A stretch of DNA of 64,000 nucleotides from Polyangium sp. y55x31 (GTDB taxonomy: Bacteria > Myxococcota_A > Polyangia > Polyangiales > Polyangiaceae), in contig NZ_JARZHG010000022.1 in NCBI RefSeq assembly GCF_029946505.1, positions 62,001-126,000 on the forward strand. The letters are read 5' to 3'. Positions within the stretch are counted from its first letter, which is position 1. Each line of letters opens with the position of its first letter. Below are positions 1 through 8,838 of this stretch, in pieces. Below the pieces are notes generated by a model, which saw nothing but the letters and a program-made list of their open reading frames with translations, searched no databases and had not been told where the DNA came from. The translations under genes were made by a program, and so were the position numbers.

Positions 1-1
1 G

Positions 2-544
2 TTCGGATACGTGGCGGTCCCGATGATCATCTGGAAGATCTGCTTCCGGAGGGACAGCCTGCTCGACATGGGCTTACGGGTCCGCGGCTTCTGGAAGCAC
101 GCGTGGATCTACGGCCTTTGCCTCGCGGTCGTGGTCCCGGCGGTGGTGATCGTCTCGCGGGCTCCCGATTTCGGCACATATTACCCATTCTACAAGCAAT
201 GCTCCCGCTCGTGGTTCGACCTCGCGATGTGGGAGACGATGTATTTCGCCCAGTTCTTCGCGCTCGAGGTCTTCTTCCGCGGCTTCTGGCTCTCGGGCCT
301 GCGCACGACGCTCGGCTCCGGCGCCATCTTCGCGATGTGCGTGCCGTATTGCATGATCCATTATGGCAAGCCTTACCTCGAAGCGGCGGGCGCCGTGGTC
401 GCGGGCATCGCGCTCGGCTCGCTCGCGATGCGCACGAAGAGCATCTACTCGGGCTTCCTCGTGCACGTGACGGTGGCGCTGCTCATGGATCTGCTGGCGC
501 TCTCGCATCGAAACGCGCTGCCCACGTCGCTCTGGGGGCCCTGA
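2..544 (+). CDS. CPBP family intramembrane metalloprotease, 5' end outside window
   Basis: The frame is open to the left edge, so the N-terminus is missing; the first in-window start-like codon is a GTG at 11. The visible ~180 residues are hydrophobic with about four to five membrane segments. They carry CPBP/Abi-type motifs: LEVFFRG (an ExxxR motif with the second Glu of the usual EE pair and the Arg), a histidine in CMIHYGKP, and a late HVTVALLMDL where the family often has HxxxN. CPBP proteins are membrane-embedded metalloproteases related to Rce1. The exact substrate cannot be told. The gene ends about 90 bp before the next coding region on the same strand. The first Glu of the EE pair is Leu, so catalytic competence is not certain. 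Confidence 0.7.
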   Translation, partial: FGYVAVPMIIWKICFRRDSLLDMGLRVRGFWKHAWIYGLCLAVVVPAVVIVSRAPDFGTYYPFYKQCSRSWFDLAMWETMYFAQFFALEVFFRGFWLSGLRTTLGSGAIFAMCVPYCMIHYGKPYLEAAGAVVAGIALGSLAMRTKSIYSGFLVHVTVALLMDLLALSHRNALPTSLWGP

Positions 545-623
545 GCCCTGGTAAGCGCAGTTCCTAGGAAGGATCGGCCCACCTCGCCGGTTCGGCCCCT
601 GATGCCGCCGCCCGATCGTGTGC

Positions 624-629
624 TATCCT
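624..629 (+). promoter_or_regulatory. Candidate -10 box TATCCT, short-leader promoter
   Basis: TATCCT lies 8 nt upstream of an in-frame TTG at 638. No Shine-Dalgarno-like run separates them. It matches the GCTAnnnn arrangement seen before several other starts in this window. Inferred, not demonstrated. Confidence 0.4.
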
Positions 630-637
630 GGCCTCGC

Positions 638-1321
638 TTGGCCGCCTCTTCGCTCTCCTCCGCCCACGCCGTCCTCGGCCTCCTCGGCCTCGGGGCGGCG
701 CTGCTCGTCCCGGGCCGCGCAAACGCCGACATTTATACCTACACGGACGCGCAGGGAAACGTGCACGTCACGAGCCAACCCGTCCGCGGCGGAAAATCGG
801 GCGGAAAGATGGATCGGATCACGAGCGGAGACGGCACGAAATCGCGCAAGAAGGCGGCGCAGCTTTTCACGGTGTCGATGCCGAGCGACCGATCGCCGGA
901 GCGTTTTGGACGTTACGACTCGTGGATCCGCGAAGGCGCGCGTCTTTATCGCCTCCCCGAGGAGCTCATTCGCGCGATCATCAAGTGCGAGAGCGACTTC
1001 GATCCGCGCGCGGTCTCGCCCACGGGCGCGCAGGGCCTGATGCAGCTCATGCCGGCGACGGCGCTGCGAATGCAGGTGCGTGACGCCTTCGATCCTCGCG
1101 AAAACATCCTCGGCGGCTCGCGTTATCTGCGCGTGCTCGCGAACATGTTCAACGGCGATCTCGAGCTCACCGTGGCGGGATACAACGCGGGCGAAAATGC
1201 CGTCATGAAGTACCAGGGCATCCCGCCGTACGAAGAGACGCAAGGGTACGTCGGGTGCGTGGTCGGCCATTACCGGGCCTTCAAGGCCCTCGACGGTGAG
1301 GGGCTCCGGTCGGCCCGCTGA
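638..1321 (+). CDS. Lytic transglycosylase (SLT domain) with N-terminal DUF4124-like segment
   Basis: A secreted peptidoglycan lytic transglycosylase. From a TTG at 638 it begins with a clean signal peptide (hydrophobic core LGLLGLGAALL, ending at RANA). A DUF4124-like stretch IYTYTDAQGNVHVT follows, then an SLT catalytic domain. Diagnostic motifs are CESDFDP (catalytic Glu about residue 118), GAQGLMQLMPATA and AGYNAGENAV. It would cleave the MurNAc-GlcNAc bond to a 1,6-anhydro product in the periplasm. An in-frame ATG at 602 would add 12 residues, but that stretch has low third-position GC and contains the TATCCT box, so the TTG is preferred. The last codons and the stop lie inside an intergenic-type repeat (1300-1366). 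Confidence 0.85.
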   Translation: MAASSLSSAHAVLGLLGLGAALLVPGRANADIYTYTDAQGNVHVTSQPVRGGKSGGKMDRITSGDGTKSRKKAAQLFTVSMPSDRSPERFGRYDSWIREGARLYRLPEELIRAIIKCESDFDPRAVSPTGAQGLMQLMPATALRMQVRDAFDPRENILGGSRYLRVLANMFNGDLELTVAGYNAGENAVMKYQGIPPYEETQGYVGCVVGHYRAFKALDGEGLRSAR

Positions 1322-1366
1322 GCGGGCCTTCCTCTGCCCCCCACACCCCCCGCCCGTTCGAGCGGG
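1300..1366 (+). repeat. Structured repeat family B, copy 1
   Basis: The left flank GGGGCTCCGGTCGGCC (1300-1315) and a 30-nt right flank (1324-1353, beginning GGGCCTTCCTCTGCCCC) recur inverted at 21983-22061. Here the centre forms the hairpin GGCCCGC-TGA-GCGGGCC (1312-1328). Its 3-nt loop is exactly the stop codon of the transglycosylase gene. A second small stem CCCG/CGGG follows at 1353-1366. The repeat supplies the last few residues of the protein. Confidence 0.75.
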
Positions 1367-1547
1367 AAGCGAATTCAACGCAGCGCAGCAATCGGGAGGC
1401 ATCACGAGTCCCTGGAGACCCCGGGGCCGTCCCTGTGCTACGATCGGCCCTTCCTGCAGGTTGCACGAACGCCCGATTGTTCTATATGGCGCTCGTCAGC
1501 CGGGCGAGCCCGAGGGCCGCCGTGCATAACCCGCTTGGGGGCGAACC

Positions 1548-2930
1548 ATGACTGCCCAAAGCCTCGTCGAGCTCAGCAAACGCACCTACGAAATCGTGCC
1601 GCTCAAGCCCCCGGTCGATCCGGCGAGGCTCGAGTACAAGAACTTCAAGGAAGCGCCGGACTGGCGGAGGATCCCCGCCTATGCCGACGTCACCGAGGAG
1701 CAATTCCTCGATCACCGCTGGCAGTCGAAGAAATCGATTACCCGGCCCGACAAACTGCTCGAAGCCCTGCGTGATCTCGTCTCCGAGGACTTCATCAAGG
1801 ACGCGACCGAGGGCTTTGCCCGCGCCCCGATGAGCGTGCGCGTCTCGCCGTACCTGCTTTCGCTCATCGACTGGAACGACCCCTACCGTGATCCGCTGCG
1901 CACCCAGTTCATCCCGCTGAAATCGCGCTTCTTGCCGGATCACCCGAAGCTCGGGCTCGACTCGCTCCACGAGCGCGCGGACGCGCCAGTCCCGGGGCTC
2001 ACGCACCGCTACTCCGACAAGGCCCTCTTCCTCCCGCTCGACACCTGCCCGGTCTACTGCCGCTTCTGCACGCGCAGTTATGCCGTCGGGATCGACACCG
2101 AGGAGGTCGAGAAGACCCACTTCAAGGTGGACGAGGATCGCTGGCGGGCCGCGTACACGTACATCTCCTCGCGGCCCGAGCTCGAAGACATCGTGGTCTC
2201 GGGCGGCGACGCATACAACCTGCGCCCCGAGCAGATTCGCTCGATTGGCGAGACGCTGCTCGGCATGCCGAACATCCGGCGCATCCGCCTCGCCACGAAG
2301 GGCCCAGCCGTGATGCCGCAGAAGATCCTGACGGACAACGAGTGGATCGACGCAGTCACGTACATCTCGGACCTCGGCCGGAAGCTGCACAAGGAGGTCG
2401 CAGTCCACACGCACTTCAACAACCCGAACGAGATCACGGGCATCACGCGCGACGCCATGCAGAAGCTCTTCGAGCGCGGCATCCGCGTGCGCAACCAGAG
2501 CGTGCTCATCCGCGGCGTGAACGACGATCCAGAGACGATGAAGCTCCTCGTCAAGCGCCTCGGCCACCTCAACGTGCAGCCCTATTACGTGTACGTGCAC
2601 GACCTCGTGAAGGGCGCCGAGGACCTGCGCACCACCGTGGCCACAGGCGAGCTCATCGAGAAGCACGTGCGCGGATCGACCGCAGGCTTCAACACGCCGA
2701 CCGTCGTCGTCGACGCCCCCGGCGGCGGCGGCAAGCGCGACGTGCACTCCTACGAGTTCTACGATCGCACCACAGGCATCAGCATCTTCGAGAGCCCAAG
2801 CGTCAAGCCCGGCCAGAAGTACCTCTACTTCGATCCGATCGATCGGCTGCCCGACGAAGGCCGCGCCCGCTGGGCCGACCCGCGCGAGCACCAGGTGATG
2901 ATCGACGAGGCGATGCGCGCGATTTCCTGA
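1548..2930 (+). CDS. KamA family radical SAM protein (lysine 2,3-aminomutase-like)
   Basis: A 460-residue member of the lysine 2,3-aminomutase family, which uses SAM, a 4Fe-4S cluster and PLP to shift an amino group between the alpha and beta carbons of an amino acid. The cluster motif CPVYCRFC (CxxxCxxC) places cysteines at about 167, 171 and 174. VVSGGDAYN follows. The PLP lysine motif DAPGGGGK is intact, with Lys about residue 396. The length fits KamA rather than the shorter EpmB enzyme. Substrate specificity (lysine, glutamate or another amino acid) is not settled by these motifs. ATG 1548 follows a weak purine stretch (GGGGGCG). No acetyltransferase such as AblB lies next to it, so a beta-lysine osmolyte role is not supported by context. 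Confidence 0.85.
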   Translation: MTAQSLVELSKRTYEIVPLKPPVDPARLEYKNFKEAPDWRRIPAYADVTEEQFLDHRWQSKKSITRPDKLLEALRDLVSEDFIKDATEGFARAPMSVRVSPYLLSLIDWNDPYRDPLRTQFIPLKSRFLPDHPKLGLDSLHERADAPVPGLTHRYSDKALFLPLDTCPVYCRFCTRSYAVGIDTEEVEKTHFKVDEDRWRAAYTYISSRPELEDIVVSGGDAYNLRPEQIRSIGETLLGMPNIRRIRLATKGPAVMPQKILTDNEWIDAVTYISDLGRKLHKEVAVHTHFNNPNEITGITRDAMQKLFERGIRVRNQSVLIRGVNDDPETMKLLVKRLGHLNVQPYYVYVHDLVKGAEDLRTTVATGELIEKHVRGSTAGFNTPTVVVDAPGGGGKRDVHSYEFYDRTTGISIFESPSVKPGQKYLYFDPIDRLPDEGRARWADPREHQVMIDEAMRAIS

Positions 2931-2940
2931 AGCCGCGTCG

Positions 2941-3046
2941 CTGGGGCTTCGCCCCAGGCCCGACCAGGGGCTGTCCGCCCCTGGACCCGGACCAGCGCAA
3001 GCGCTGGACTCGGGGTCGATGAACTGCGCTCCGCGCAGTTCATCGA
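2941..3046 (+). repeat. Four-hairpin repeat family A, copy 1
   Basis: Four consecutive perfect stem-loops: CTGGGGC-TTC-GCCCCAG (2941-2957), CCAGGGGC-TGTCC-GCCCCTGG (2964-2984), CCAGCGC-AA-GCGCTGG (2992-3007) and a 14-bp stem TCGATGAACTGCGC with loop TCC (3016-3046). The linker GGCCCGACC and the segment GACCCGGACCAG are shared with the copy at 39464-39564. It lies just after kamA and faces the inverted copy at 3161-3265. Confidence 0.85.
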
Positions 3047-3160
3047 ACAGGCCAGGTCAAGACGTACGACGACCCTGCCAACCAAGACGGCAGCGCTGAC
3101 GTCTCAGCCGGCAACGTGCCGCTGCGTGCGACGACCTTCATGGTCTTGCCACCGGCCTGT

Positions 3161-3265
3161 GGGAAGAACTGCGCATCGCGCAGTTCTTCCCCAAATGGTC
3201 CAGCGCTTGCGCTGGTCCGGGTCGAGGGGCGGATAGCCCCCGCGGGGCCCGGGGCAGCGCCCCGG
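3161..3265 (-). repeat. Four-hairpin repeat family A, copy 2 (inverted)
   Basis: Same order of hairpins as copy 1, read on the minus strand: CCGGGGC-GCT-GCCCCGG (3265-3249), GGGGC-TATCC-GCCCC (3240-3226), CCAGCGC-AA-GCGCTGG (3215-3200) and a 14-bp stem GGGAAGAACTGCGC with a 3-nt loop (3191-3161). Stem sequences differ from copy 1 but stay paired. It sits 16 bp beyond the stop of the WYL regulator. ACAGGCC/GGCCTGT arms bound the 114-bp spacer between copies 1 and 2. Confidence 0.8.
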
Positions 3266-3281
3266 CGCGGCGGCCTCGACC

Positions 3282-4496
3282 TCAAGAAGAGCGGCTCTTC
3301 TTCACCTTCGGTCGATCCTCGGGATCGGCCTCGTAGTTCGCCACGGCTTGCTCGAGCTCCCTCTTCACGCGCGTCACGAGATCGGCTGGCTCGAGCACGC
3401 GTGCTGTCTCGCCGAAGCCGAGGACCCACGACGTCAGCTCCGTCATGTCGCCGATGTCGAGCGAGAGCCGCACGCCTCCGCCTTGTAGCTCCTCGATCAC
3501 CTGCGACGGGTGCACCTTTCGGGTCCGTACGAAGTCGGCGACCTTTGCGCTGAAGTCGATCACCACGTGTGTCGACGCGCCGCCCGACCAGATGCCGAAC
3601 GTGCCCTGGAAGTAGTCCTCGACTCGGAAATCTGCGGGCAGGTCGAAGCGCTCTGTCGTCGCGCACTCCGTGTCGCGCATGCGGTCGAGCAAGAACGTCC
3701 GGATCTCGCCGCGCCCGGCGTGCAGGCCGACGCAGTAGATCGCGTCCTTGTAGAGCACCATCGCGTACGGGTGGATGACGACCTTGTCCTCGCGCCCGTC
3801 CTTTGCGCGCCGATACCGGCACGAGAGCGGGCGTAGATCGGCGACGGCTTGGAAGAGATCGTCGAGCGCCTCCGTGTGCGCCGCGTAGTCCTTCGGGGCG
3901 AAGGGCAGGTAGAGAAAGCGTTCTTCGAGGCGCGCGTCGGCGACGCCTGCGTTCGGGCCGCGGCCGGGGCGGCGCGCGACGCCGAGGAGCTGCTGCGCTG
4001 CGAGGTCGATCTCTTCGTAGAGCGTCGAGCCTCGCATCGGCTCGAACAGGCGCCGCGCGGCGAGCAGCGCGTAGGCCTGCGTGCGACGGACCTCGACGCG
4101 CCGGGGCGCTTCGCCGGGGGCCAGGCGCCAGAGGCGTGTCCCGCCGGGCTTGCTCGTGGTCGAGACCAGGTCGAGATCACGCCGCACCTCTGCGAGGTAG
4201 CGGCGCATCGATCGTGGCGTCACGTCGAGCTCGCGGGCGAGCTCGTAAATCGTCAGGCCCTTCGGGTGCCGCTGCAAGAGTGCGCGCAGCGTATCGAGGC
4301 GCCGGTGCTGCGTGAACGGGCCTTTGGGCCGGCCGCGTGGGCGCGTGGACGAAGCGGACGACGCGCCTTGCGGGCTCGCTTGTGGCGCTCTTGCTTCGGA
4401 CGCCGCGGCGCGGCCTGCGACGGCGGCTGCGGCGGGCGCGGCGCGGCGCGCGGAGGAGAGGGCATCGCGTCCCGTGCTCGAAGTGCTGGATCCCAC
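3282..4496 (-). CDS. WYL-domain transcriptional regulator (HTH + WYL)
   Basis: About 404 residues. The N-terminal ~45 residues are Ala/Ser-rich and probably disordered. Next comes a DeoR/HTH_11-type winged helix (RLDTLRALLQRHPKGLTIYE...DVTPRSMRRYL). The central WYL domain is followed by a C-terminal WCX-type extension ending in Lys/Ser. WYL regulators bind DNA through the HTH and sense ligands, often nucleic acids or nucleotides, through WYL; many control defence or DNA-repair genes. The frame runs far upstream to 5228, but that part is antisense to the next gene. GTG 4496 is chosen because a GAAGG stretch precedes it at good spacing. The gene converges with kamA across a pair of inverted hairpin elements. 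Confidence 0.8.
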   Translation of the reverse strand: MGSSTSSTGRDALSSARRAAPAAAAVAGRAAASEARAPQASPQGASSASSTRPRGRPKGPFTQHRRLDTLRALLQRHPKGLTIYELARELDVTPRSMRRYLAEVRRDLDLVSTTSKPGGTRLWRLAPGEAPRRVEVRRTQAYALLAARRLFEPMRGSTLYEEIDLAAQQLLGVARRPGRGPNAGVADARLEERFLYLPFAPKDYAAHTEALDDLFQAVADLRPLSCRYRRAKDGREDKVVIHPYAMVLYKDAIYCVGLHAGRGEIRTFLLDRMRDTECATTERFDLPADFRVEDYFQGTFGIWSGGASTHVVIDFSAKVADFVRTRKVHPSQVIEELQGGGVRLSLDIGDMTELTSWVLGFGETARVLEPADLVTRVKRELEQAVANYEADPEDRPKVKKSRSS

Positions 4497-4841
4497 GGTA
4501 TGCACCTTCGTGTATCGCAACGCGCGCCTGCGGGAAAGCGCGTTCGTGGCTGCGCCCGACGGGCTTCGCCTGCGCGGGCCTCTCCGGGCGCTCCTCTGGG
4601 TTCGTCCTGGTGTGCGGGCTCGGAGATCCATACCGGGCACGCGTGGCCATGTCGTGTGCTTGACGGCCACGGCGGCCGCGTGTGGCGACGCTTCTTCTGA
4701 AATTGGGAACATCGCGCCTTGCTGGATCGCGCGCATGCGTGCGACCATGGACCGTTGGCGTGCGTGCGTGCTCTGCGGCTCTCCGCGACTCCGGGGGAGG
4801 CGCGGGGGCCGCCCGACACGGGCCAGCGGGGACAGGACACG
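4497..4841. other. Divergent intergenic region
   Basis: This separates the WYL regulator (minus) from the first large MopE protein (plus) and must hold both promoters. I see no convincing gene, repeat or RNA in it. Open frames crossing it are extensions of the flanking genes on opposite strands. Confidence 0.5.
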
Positions 4842-7800
4842 ATGTTCACCAGGGTTCGTACACTTCTTGGGCAGCGCTCGGTGCAGGTGAAGGTCGGGGC
4901 GATCGTCGGCCTTGCCGCCGCTGCGACGCTCGCCGTCGTGCGCCCGGCGCTCGCGGAGCCGGCGGCGTGTTTGTCGTTTGATCCTGCGGCGTGGCCGGCG
5001 CCGTCGAAGCCCTACTTCATGGTGATGTTCGACACGTCCGCGTCCATGACGCTCCCCGTGGCGGGCATGAACTCGTGCGGTTACGCGAACGACCGCCTCG
5101 GGCATGGCCGTTGCGCCATGAAAAACACCTTCCAGGCGTTCGCGGGGCAGGCGAATTTCGGGCTCGCGACCTTCGCCAAGGTCCAGAAGGGCTGTGACGC
5201 CGCGTGTACGGAGGAGGCCTGCTATCACAGCGACTTTCCCGGCAACATGGACAAAGCGGGGTGCGGACCGGAGCCCGCGGAGTGCGGCACCCCGCCCGTG
5301 GCCCAGCCGAACTCCGGCTGCCGAAACGGCGCGAACATCGTCGTCCCGCTGCTCGTCGACAACTATTACAGCCCGCCGCCGAACCTCTCGAACATCAGTG
5401 ACCTCCTCAGATGGGTCGACAACGACTGCTCGGATCAGAAGGAGCTCTTCGCGCAGGGCAACACGCCGCTGAACGGCATGCTGCGCACCGCCTACCGGTA
5501 CTTCTACGAGGGCTGGTCGAGCCCCGTGATCGCGGGCCTCAGCTACCCCTCGCCGCTCGCGAATCTCGCGGATGGTGAGCGGCCGTGTCGCTCCGTCAAC
5601 GTCATCCTCGTGACCGACGGCGGCGAGAACTGCGACCCCGTCAACGACGCGAAGGACGCCGCCGCGGATCTACTCACAGGCTTCACGAAGGGCGGCATCA
5701 CCTGGAGCATCAAGACGTACGTCATCGACTTCGGCCAGGTCGGCTCGGAAGCCGACCAGCTCGCGGCCGCCGGCGGCACGGGCGCGGCGCAGGCCGCGAC
5801 GAACGAGGCCTCGCTCAGCCAGGCCTTCGCGAACATCATCGCCGGCTCGATCAAGCCCGAGAGCTGCAACAACGCCGACGATAACTGCAACGGCTGCACC
5901 GACGAGGGCTTCGTCCACTACTGCAACAAGGGACAAACCTGCTGCGCCTGGTCCACGCCGGCCCAGCGCGCGACGTGCCTCTCGAACTACCAGGCCACGA
6001 TCTCCGGGGCCGATCCCGATGGCGATCTCGCGAAGCTGCCGTGCACGACGGCGGCCCAGCAGCAGGATCCGGCGAGCTGGCTCTGCTTCAACCCGAAGGA
6101 GACCTGCGACAACGTCGACAACAACTGCGATCCCAACGCGACGATCGACGGCGACCCGCAGAACACCGTCGACGAGGGCGTCTTCAAGTGCGGCAATCCC
6201 TTGCATTGCCCTACCACGGAGACGTGCAACGGCCAGGACGACGACTGCGACGGCCTCACCGACGAGGGCCTCGGCGCCTCCTGCACCTGCAAGCCCTCGC
6301 CCGAGATCTGCGACGGCTGCGACAACGACTGCGACGGCGTCGCTGACAACGGCATCCCCGCGATCCCCTGCGGCCTCACGACCCCGTCGAACTGCGCGGG
6401 CACGCTCTCGTGCAAGCCGCCGCAGAACGTTCCCGTCGGCACCTGCGCGCCGAGCGGCGGGTACAACACCTGCCAGAACAACCCGATGACCGAGACGTGC
6501 GACGGCGTCGACAACGACTGCGACGGCACGATCGACGACGGCGTCGCGGCGGCCGAGTGCGTGCCCGTGGGCACGCCGTCGAACCTGAATTACGGCCCGA
6601 ACAGCCAGTGCAAGAAGGGCACGCAGCCCTGCGGATCGAGCGTCTGCTCGGGCTTCGTGGGGCCGAGCGCCGAGATCTGCGACGGCATCGACAACGACTG
6701 CGACGGCACCGTCGACGAGAGCCCCTTCGGCGTCGGCACGCCGTGCGGCGTGAACCAGGCGCCGTGCACGACGGGCCTCACGGCCTGCGTCAACGGCGCG
6801 CTCGTCTGCCAGGGCGGCACGCAACCCCAGGCCGAGGTCTGCGACGGCAAGGACAACGATTGCGACGGCTCGATCGACGAGACGCCGCTCGCGGACGCGC
6901 CGGCCGCCGGCATGAACGGCTGCTGGACGAACCCCGGCAATTGCTGCACGTTCGGCAACCTGCAATGGTGCCCGCCGCCCGGCGCGACCTGCAATGGCAC
7001 GGGCGCGCTCACGGCGCCCTGCAACACGGGCAAGCTCGTCTGCCAGGGCCTGCAAAAGTGGGTGTGCGCGACGCCGAAGGCCCCCGAGCCCGAGGCGTGC
7101 GACGGCCTCGACAACGATTGCAATGGCATGGTCGACGACGGCAGCATCTCCCAGGTCGGCGATCCTTGCGGGAGCGACACGGGCGAATGCCAGATCGGCG
7201 CGCTCGCGTGTAATGCCGGCGTGCTCGATTGCGTGGGCGACGTCGGCCCCACGCAGGAGCTCTGCGACGGCAAGGACAACGACTGCGACGGCAACATCGA
7301 CAACGGCATCCAGGCCGGCGGCGCTTGCACCGTCGCGTATGACACGAGCCTCTATCCCGGCGATCGCAGCGCGCCGCCGTGCCAGCCGGGCGTGTTGCAA
7401 TGCGACGGCCTGGGCGGCGCGGCGTGCGCGGGCGGCATCGGCCCCTCGCCCGAGGTCTGCGACGGCCTCGACAACGATTGCGACGGCAAGGTCGACGAGA
7501 GCGGCCCCGGGCCGGACGGCATCGACGGATCGGCGAACCCGGCCCCGCCGCCGACCGTGAACGTCGGCGATGCGTGCGGCCTCAACGTCGGCGTCTGCGC
7601 CGAGGGCAAGTATGGCTGCGTCAATGGCCAGCTCACGTGCATCGGCGGCATGGAGGCCACGGACGAGGCCTGCGATTGCCTCGACAACGACTGCGACGGA
7701 TCGAGCGACGAGCAGGATCCGGGCAAACCGAAGCTCTGCAGCACCGGCAAAGAGTGCGTGAAGAGCGGCGAGGCGTGCGCGTGCGCCTCGCCTTGCAAGG

Positions 7801-8786
7801 GCGGCGAATTCCCCTGCCCGCCCGGCCAGAGGTGCGAGGACGTCACGAAGAGCGAGACGGGCGAGTCGCTCGGGGTCTATTGCGTCCCCGACAACTGCGG
7901 CGATTGCTCGGTGAAGACGGTCAAGGACGCGGCCGGCAACGTGATCTGCGCGCCTGCGAATACGCCGGCCGACGCGAATTGCAACAAGCCGCCCGTGTGC
8001 GTCTGCAAGGGCCAGGCGGGCTGCAAGGATCCTTGCGACGGCGTGAGCTGCCCGAGCGGCCAGGTCTGCGCGAATTTCGGGGCGAACCTCGGCAAGTGCG
8101 TGGTGGACACCTGCTACAACGTGCCTTGCACCGGCTGCAACAAGGCGTGCAACCTCGGCTCCTGCGTGGACAACCCGTGCGTGCCCGGCGCTTGCCCGCC
8201 CGCAGAGGTTTGCAAGCCGAGCGCCGATTTCAGCACGTTCTCGTGCGTCCCGACCTGCGCGGACGTCGATTGCGCGGCGGGCACGGCCTGCAAGGAAGGC
8301 GCGTGCGTCCCGACCTGCGATCCTGCGTGCGGCGCGGGCGAGACGTGCGACACGAGCCAGACCCCGCCGGCCTGCGTGCAGAACAAGTGCGCCGGGGCCT
8401 GCTCGAACGGCGGCTGCTGCGACCCGCTCACGGGCGCTTGCGGCAACTGCCCGTGCGAAGGCGTCCTTTGCCCGAGCGGACAGGCTTGTAATGGCGGCGA
8501 ATGCGTCGACCCCATGGGCGGCACGGGCTCGAGCGCGAGCTCGGGCGCGGGCGGCGCGGGCCCGGGCGCGGGCGGCGCGGGCGGCATGGCCGGCGCGGGC
8601 CCCGGCGCGGGCGGCTCCGCGGGTGCGCCCGACAAGGGCGTCTGGGGCCTCGCGACGGGCGGCGGCGGTTGCGCTTGTTCCGCCGCCGGCGATGCTCGCT
8701 CCTCGGCCGGCTGGCTCGCGCTCCTCGGTTTGCCCTTGGCCTTCCTCCGCCGGCGTCGTTCGACGCGCGACGCGAAGGCGGCGTAA
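4842..8786 (+). CDS. Surface protein: vWA-like domain, MopE metal-binding repeats, MYXO-CTERM tail (paralog 1)
   Basis: About 1314 residues. ATG 4842, behind GGGGACAGGA, gives a signal peptide ending at ALA (residues 1-33). A vWA-like domain follows, with a MIDAS-type DTSASM and a later VILVTDGGENC. Next come about eleven MopE-type Cys/Asp repeats such as CDGIDNDCDGTVDES, which resemble EF-hand/dockerin calcium loops. A further Cys-rich region and a Gly/Ala/Ser-rich linker precede a MYXO-CTERM-like tag: Cys motif GCACS, hydrophobic GWLALLGLPLAFL, then RRRR. Such tags are thought to sort proteins to the myxobacterial cell surface. The protein is inferred to be an exported, metal-stabilised adhesin or matrix protein. 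A close paralog follows at 9357-13352; both tails are nearly identical in DNA. The ligand is unknown. Confidence 0.85.
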   Translation: MFTRVRTLLGQRSVQVKVGAIVGLAAAATLAVVRPALAEPAACLSFDPAAWPAPSKPYFMVMFDTSASMTLPVAGMNSCGYANDRLGHGRCAMKNTFQAFAGQANFGLATFAKVQKGCDAACTEEACYHSDFPGNMDKAGCGPEPAECGTPPVAQPNSGCRNGANIVVPLLVDNYYSPPPNLSNISDLLRWVDNDCSDQKELFAQGNTPLNGMLRTAYRYFYEGWSSPVIAGLSYPSPLANLADGERPCRSVNVILVTDGGENCDPVNDAKDAAADLLTGFTKGGITWSIKTYVIDFGQVGSEADQLAAAGGTGAAQAATNEASLSQAFANIIAGSIKPESCNNADDNCNGCTDEGFVHYCNKGQTCCAWSTPAQRATCLSNYQATISGADPDGDLAKLPCTTAAQQQDPASWLCFNPKETCDNVDNNCDPNATIDGDPQNTVDEGVFKCGNPLHCPTTETCNGQDDDCDGLTDEGLGASCTCKPSPEICDGCDNDCDGVADNGIPAIPCGLTTPSNCAGTLSCKPPQNVPVGTCAPSGGYNTCQNNPMTETCDGVDNDCDGTIDDGVAAAECVPVGTPSNLNYGPNSQCKKGTQPCGSSVCSGFVGPSAEICDGIDNDCDGTVDESPFGVGTPCGVNQAPCTTGLTACVNGALVCQGGTQPQAEVCDGKDNDCDGSIDETPLADAPAAGMNGCWTNPGNCCTFGNLQWCPPPGATCNGTGALTAPCNTGKLVCQGLQKWVCATPKAPEPEACDGLDNDCNGMVDDGSISQVGDPCGSDTGECQIGALACNAGVLDCVGDVGPTQELCDGKDNDCDGNIDNGIQAGGACTVAYDTSLYPGDRSAPPCQPGVLQCDGLGGAACAGGIGPSPEVCDGLDNDCDGKVDESGPGPDGIDGSANPAPPPTVNVGDACGLNVGVCAEGKYGCVNGQLTCIGGMEATDEACDCLDNDCDGSSDEQDPGKPKLCSTGKECVKSGEACACASPCKGGEFPCPPGQRCEDVTKSETGESLGVYCVPDNCGDCSVKTVKDAAGNVICAPANTPADANCNKPPVCVCKGQAGCKDPCDGVSCPSGQVCANFGANLGKCVVDTCYNVPCTGCNKACNLGSCVDNPCVPGACPPAEVCKPSADFSTFSCVPTCADVDCAAGTACKEGACVPTCDPACGAGETCDTSQTPPACVQNKCAGACSNGGCCDPLTGACGNCPCEGVLCPSGQACNGGECVDPMGGTGSSASSGAGGAGPGAGGAGGMAGAGPGAGGSAGAPDKGVWGLATGGGGCACSAAGDARSSAGWLALLGLPLAFLRRRRSTRDAKAA

Positions 8787-8809
8787 TCCTTCAATCGCAT
8801 GGATCGCGC

Positions 8810-8838
8810 CCGCGGCGTGGCTCGGCCTCGCCGCGGGT
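8810..8838 (+). terminator. GC-rich hairpin after the first MopE gene
   Basis: CCCGCGGCG (8810-8818) pairs perfectly with CGCCGCGGG (8830-8838) across an 11-nt loop, 23 bp after the stop codon. A pyrimidine-rich stretch follows but no clear T-run, so it is a weak terminator candidate. Confidence 0.45.

Noticed and set aside
4497-5228. N-terminal extension of the WYL regulator
   Set aside because: It is antisense to the start of the first MopE gene and has no domain; a GTG at 4496 with a good ribosome binding context starts the conserved protein.
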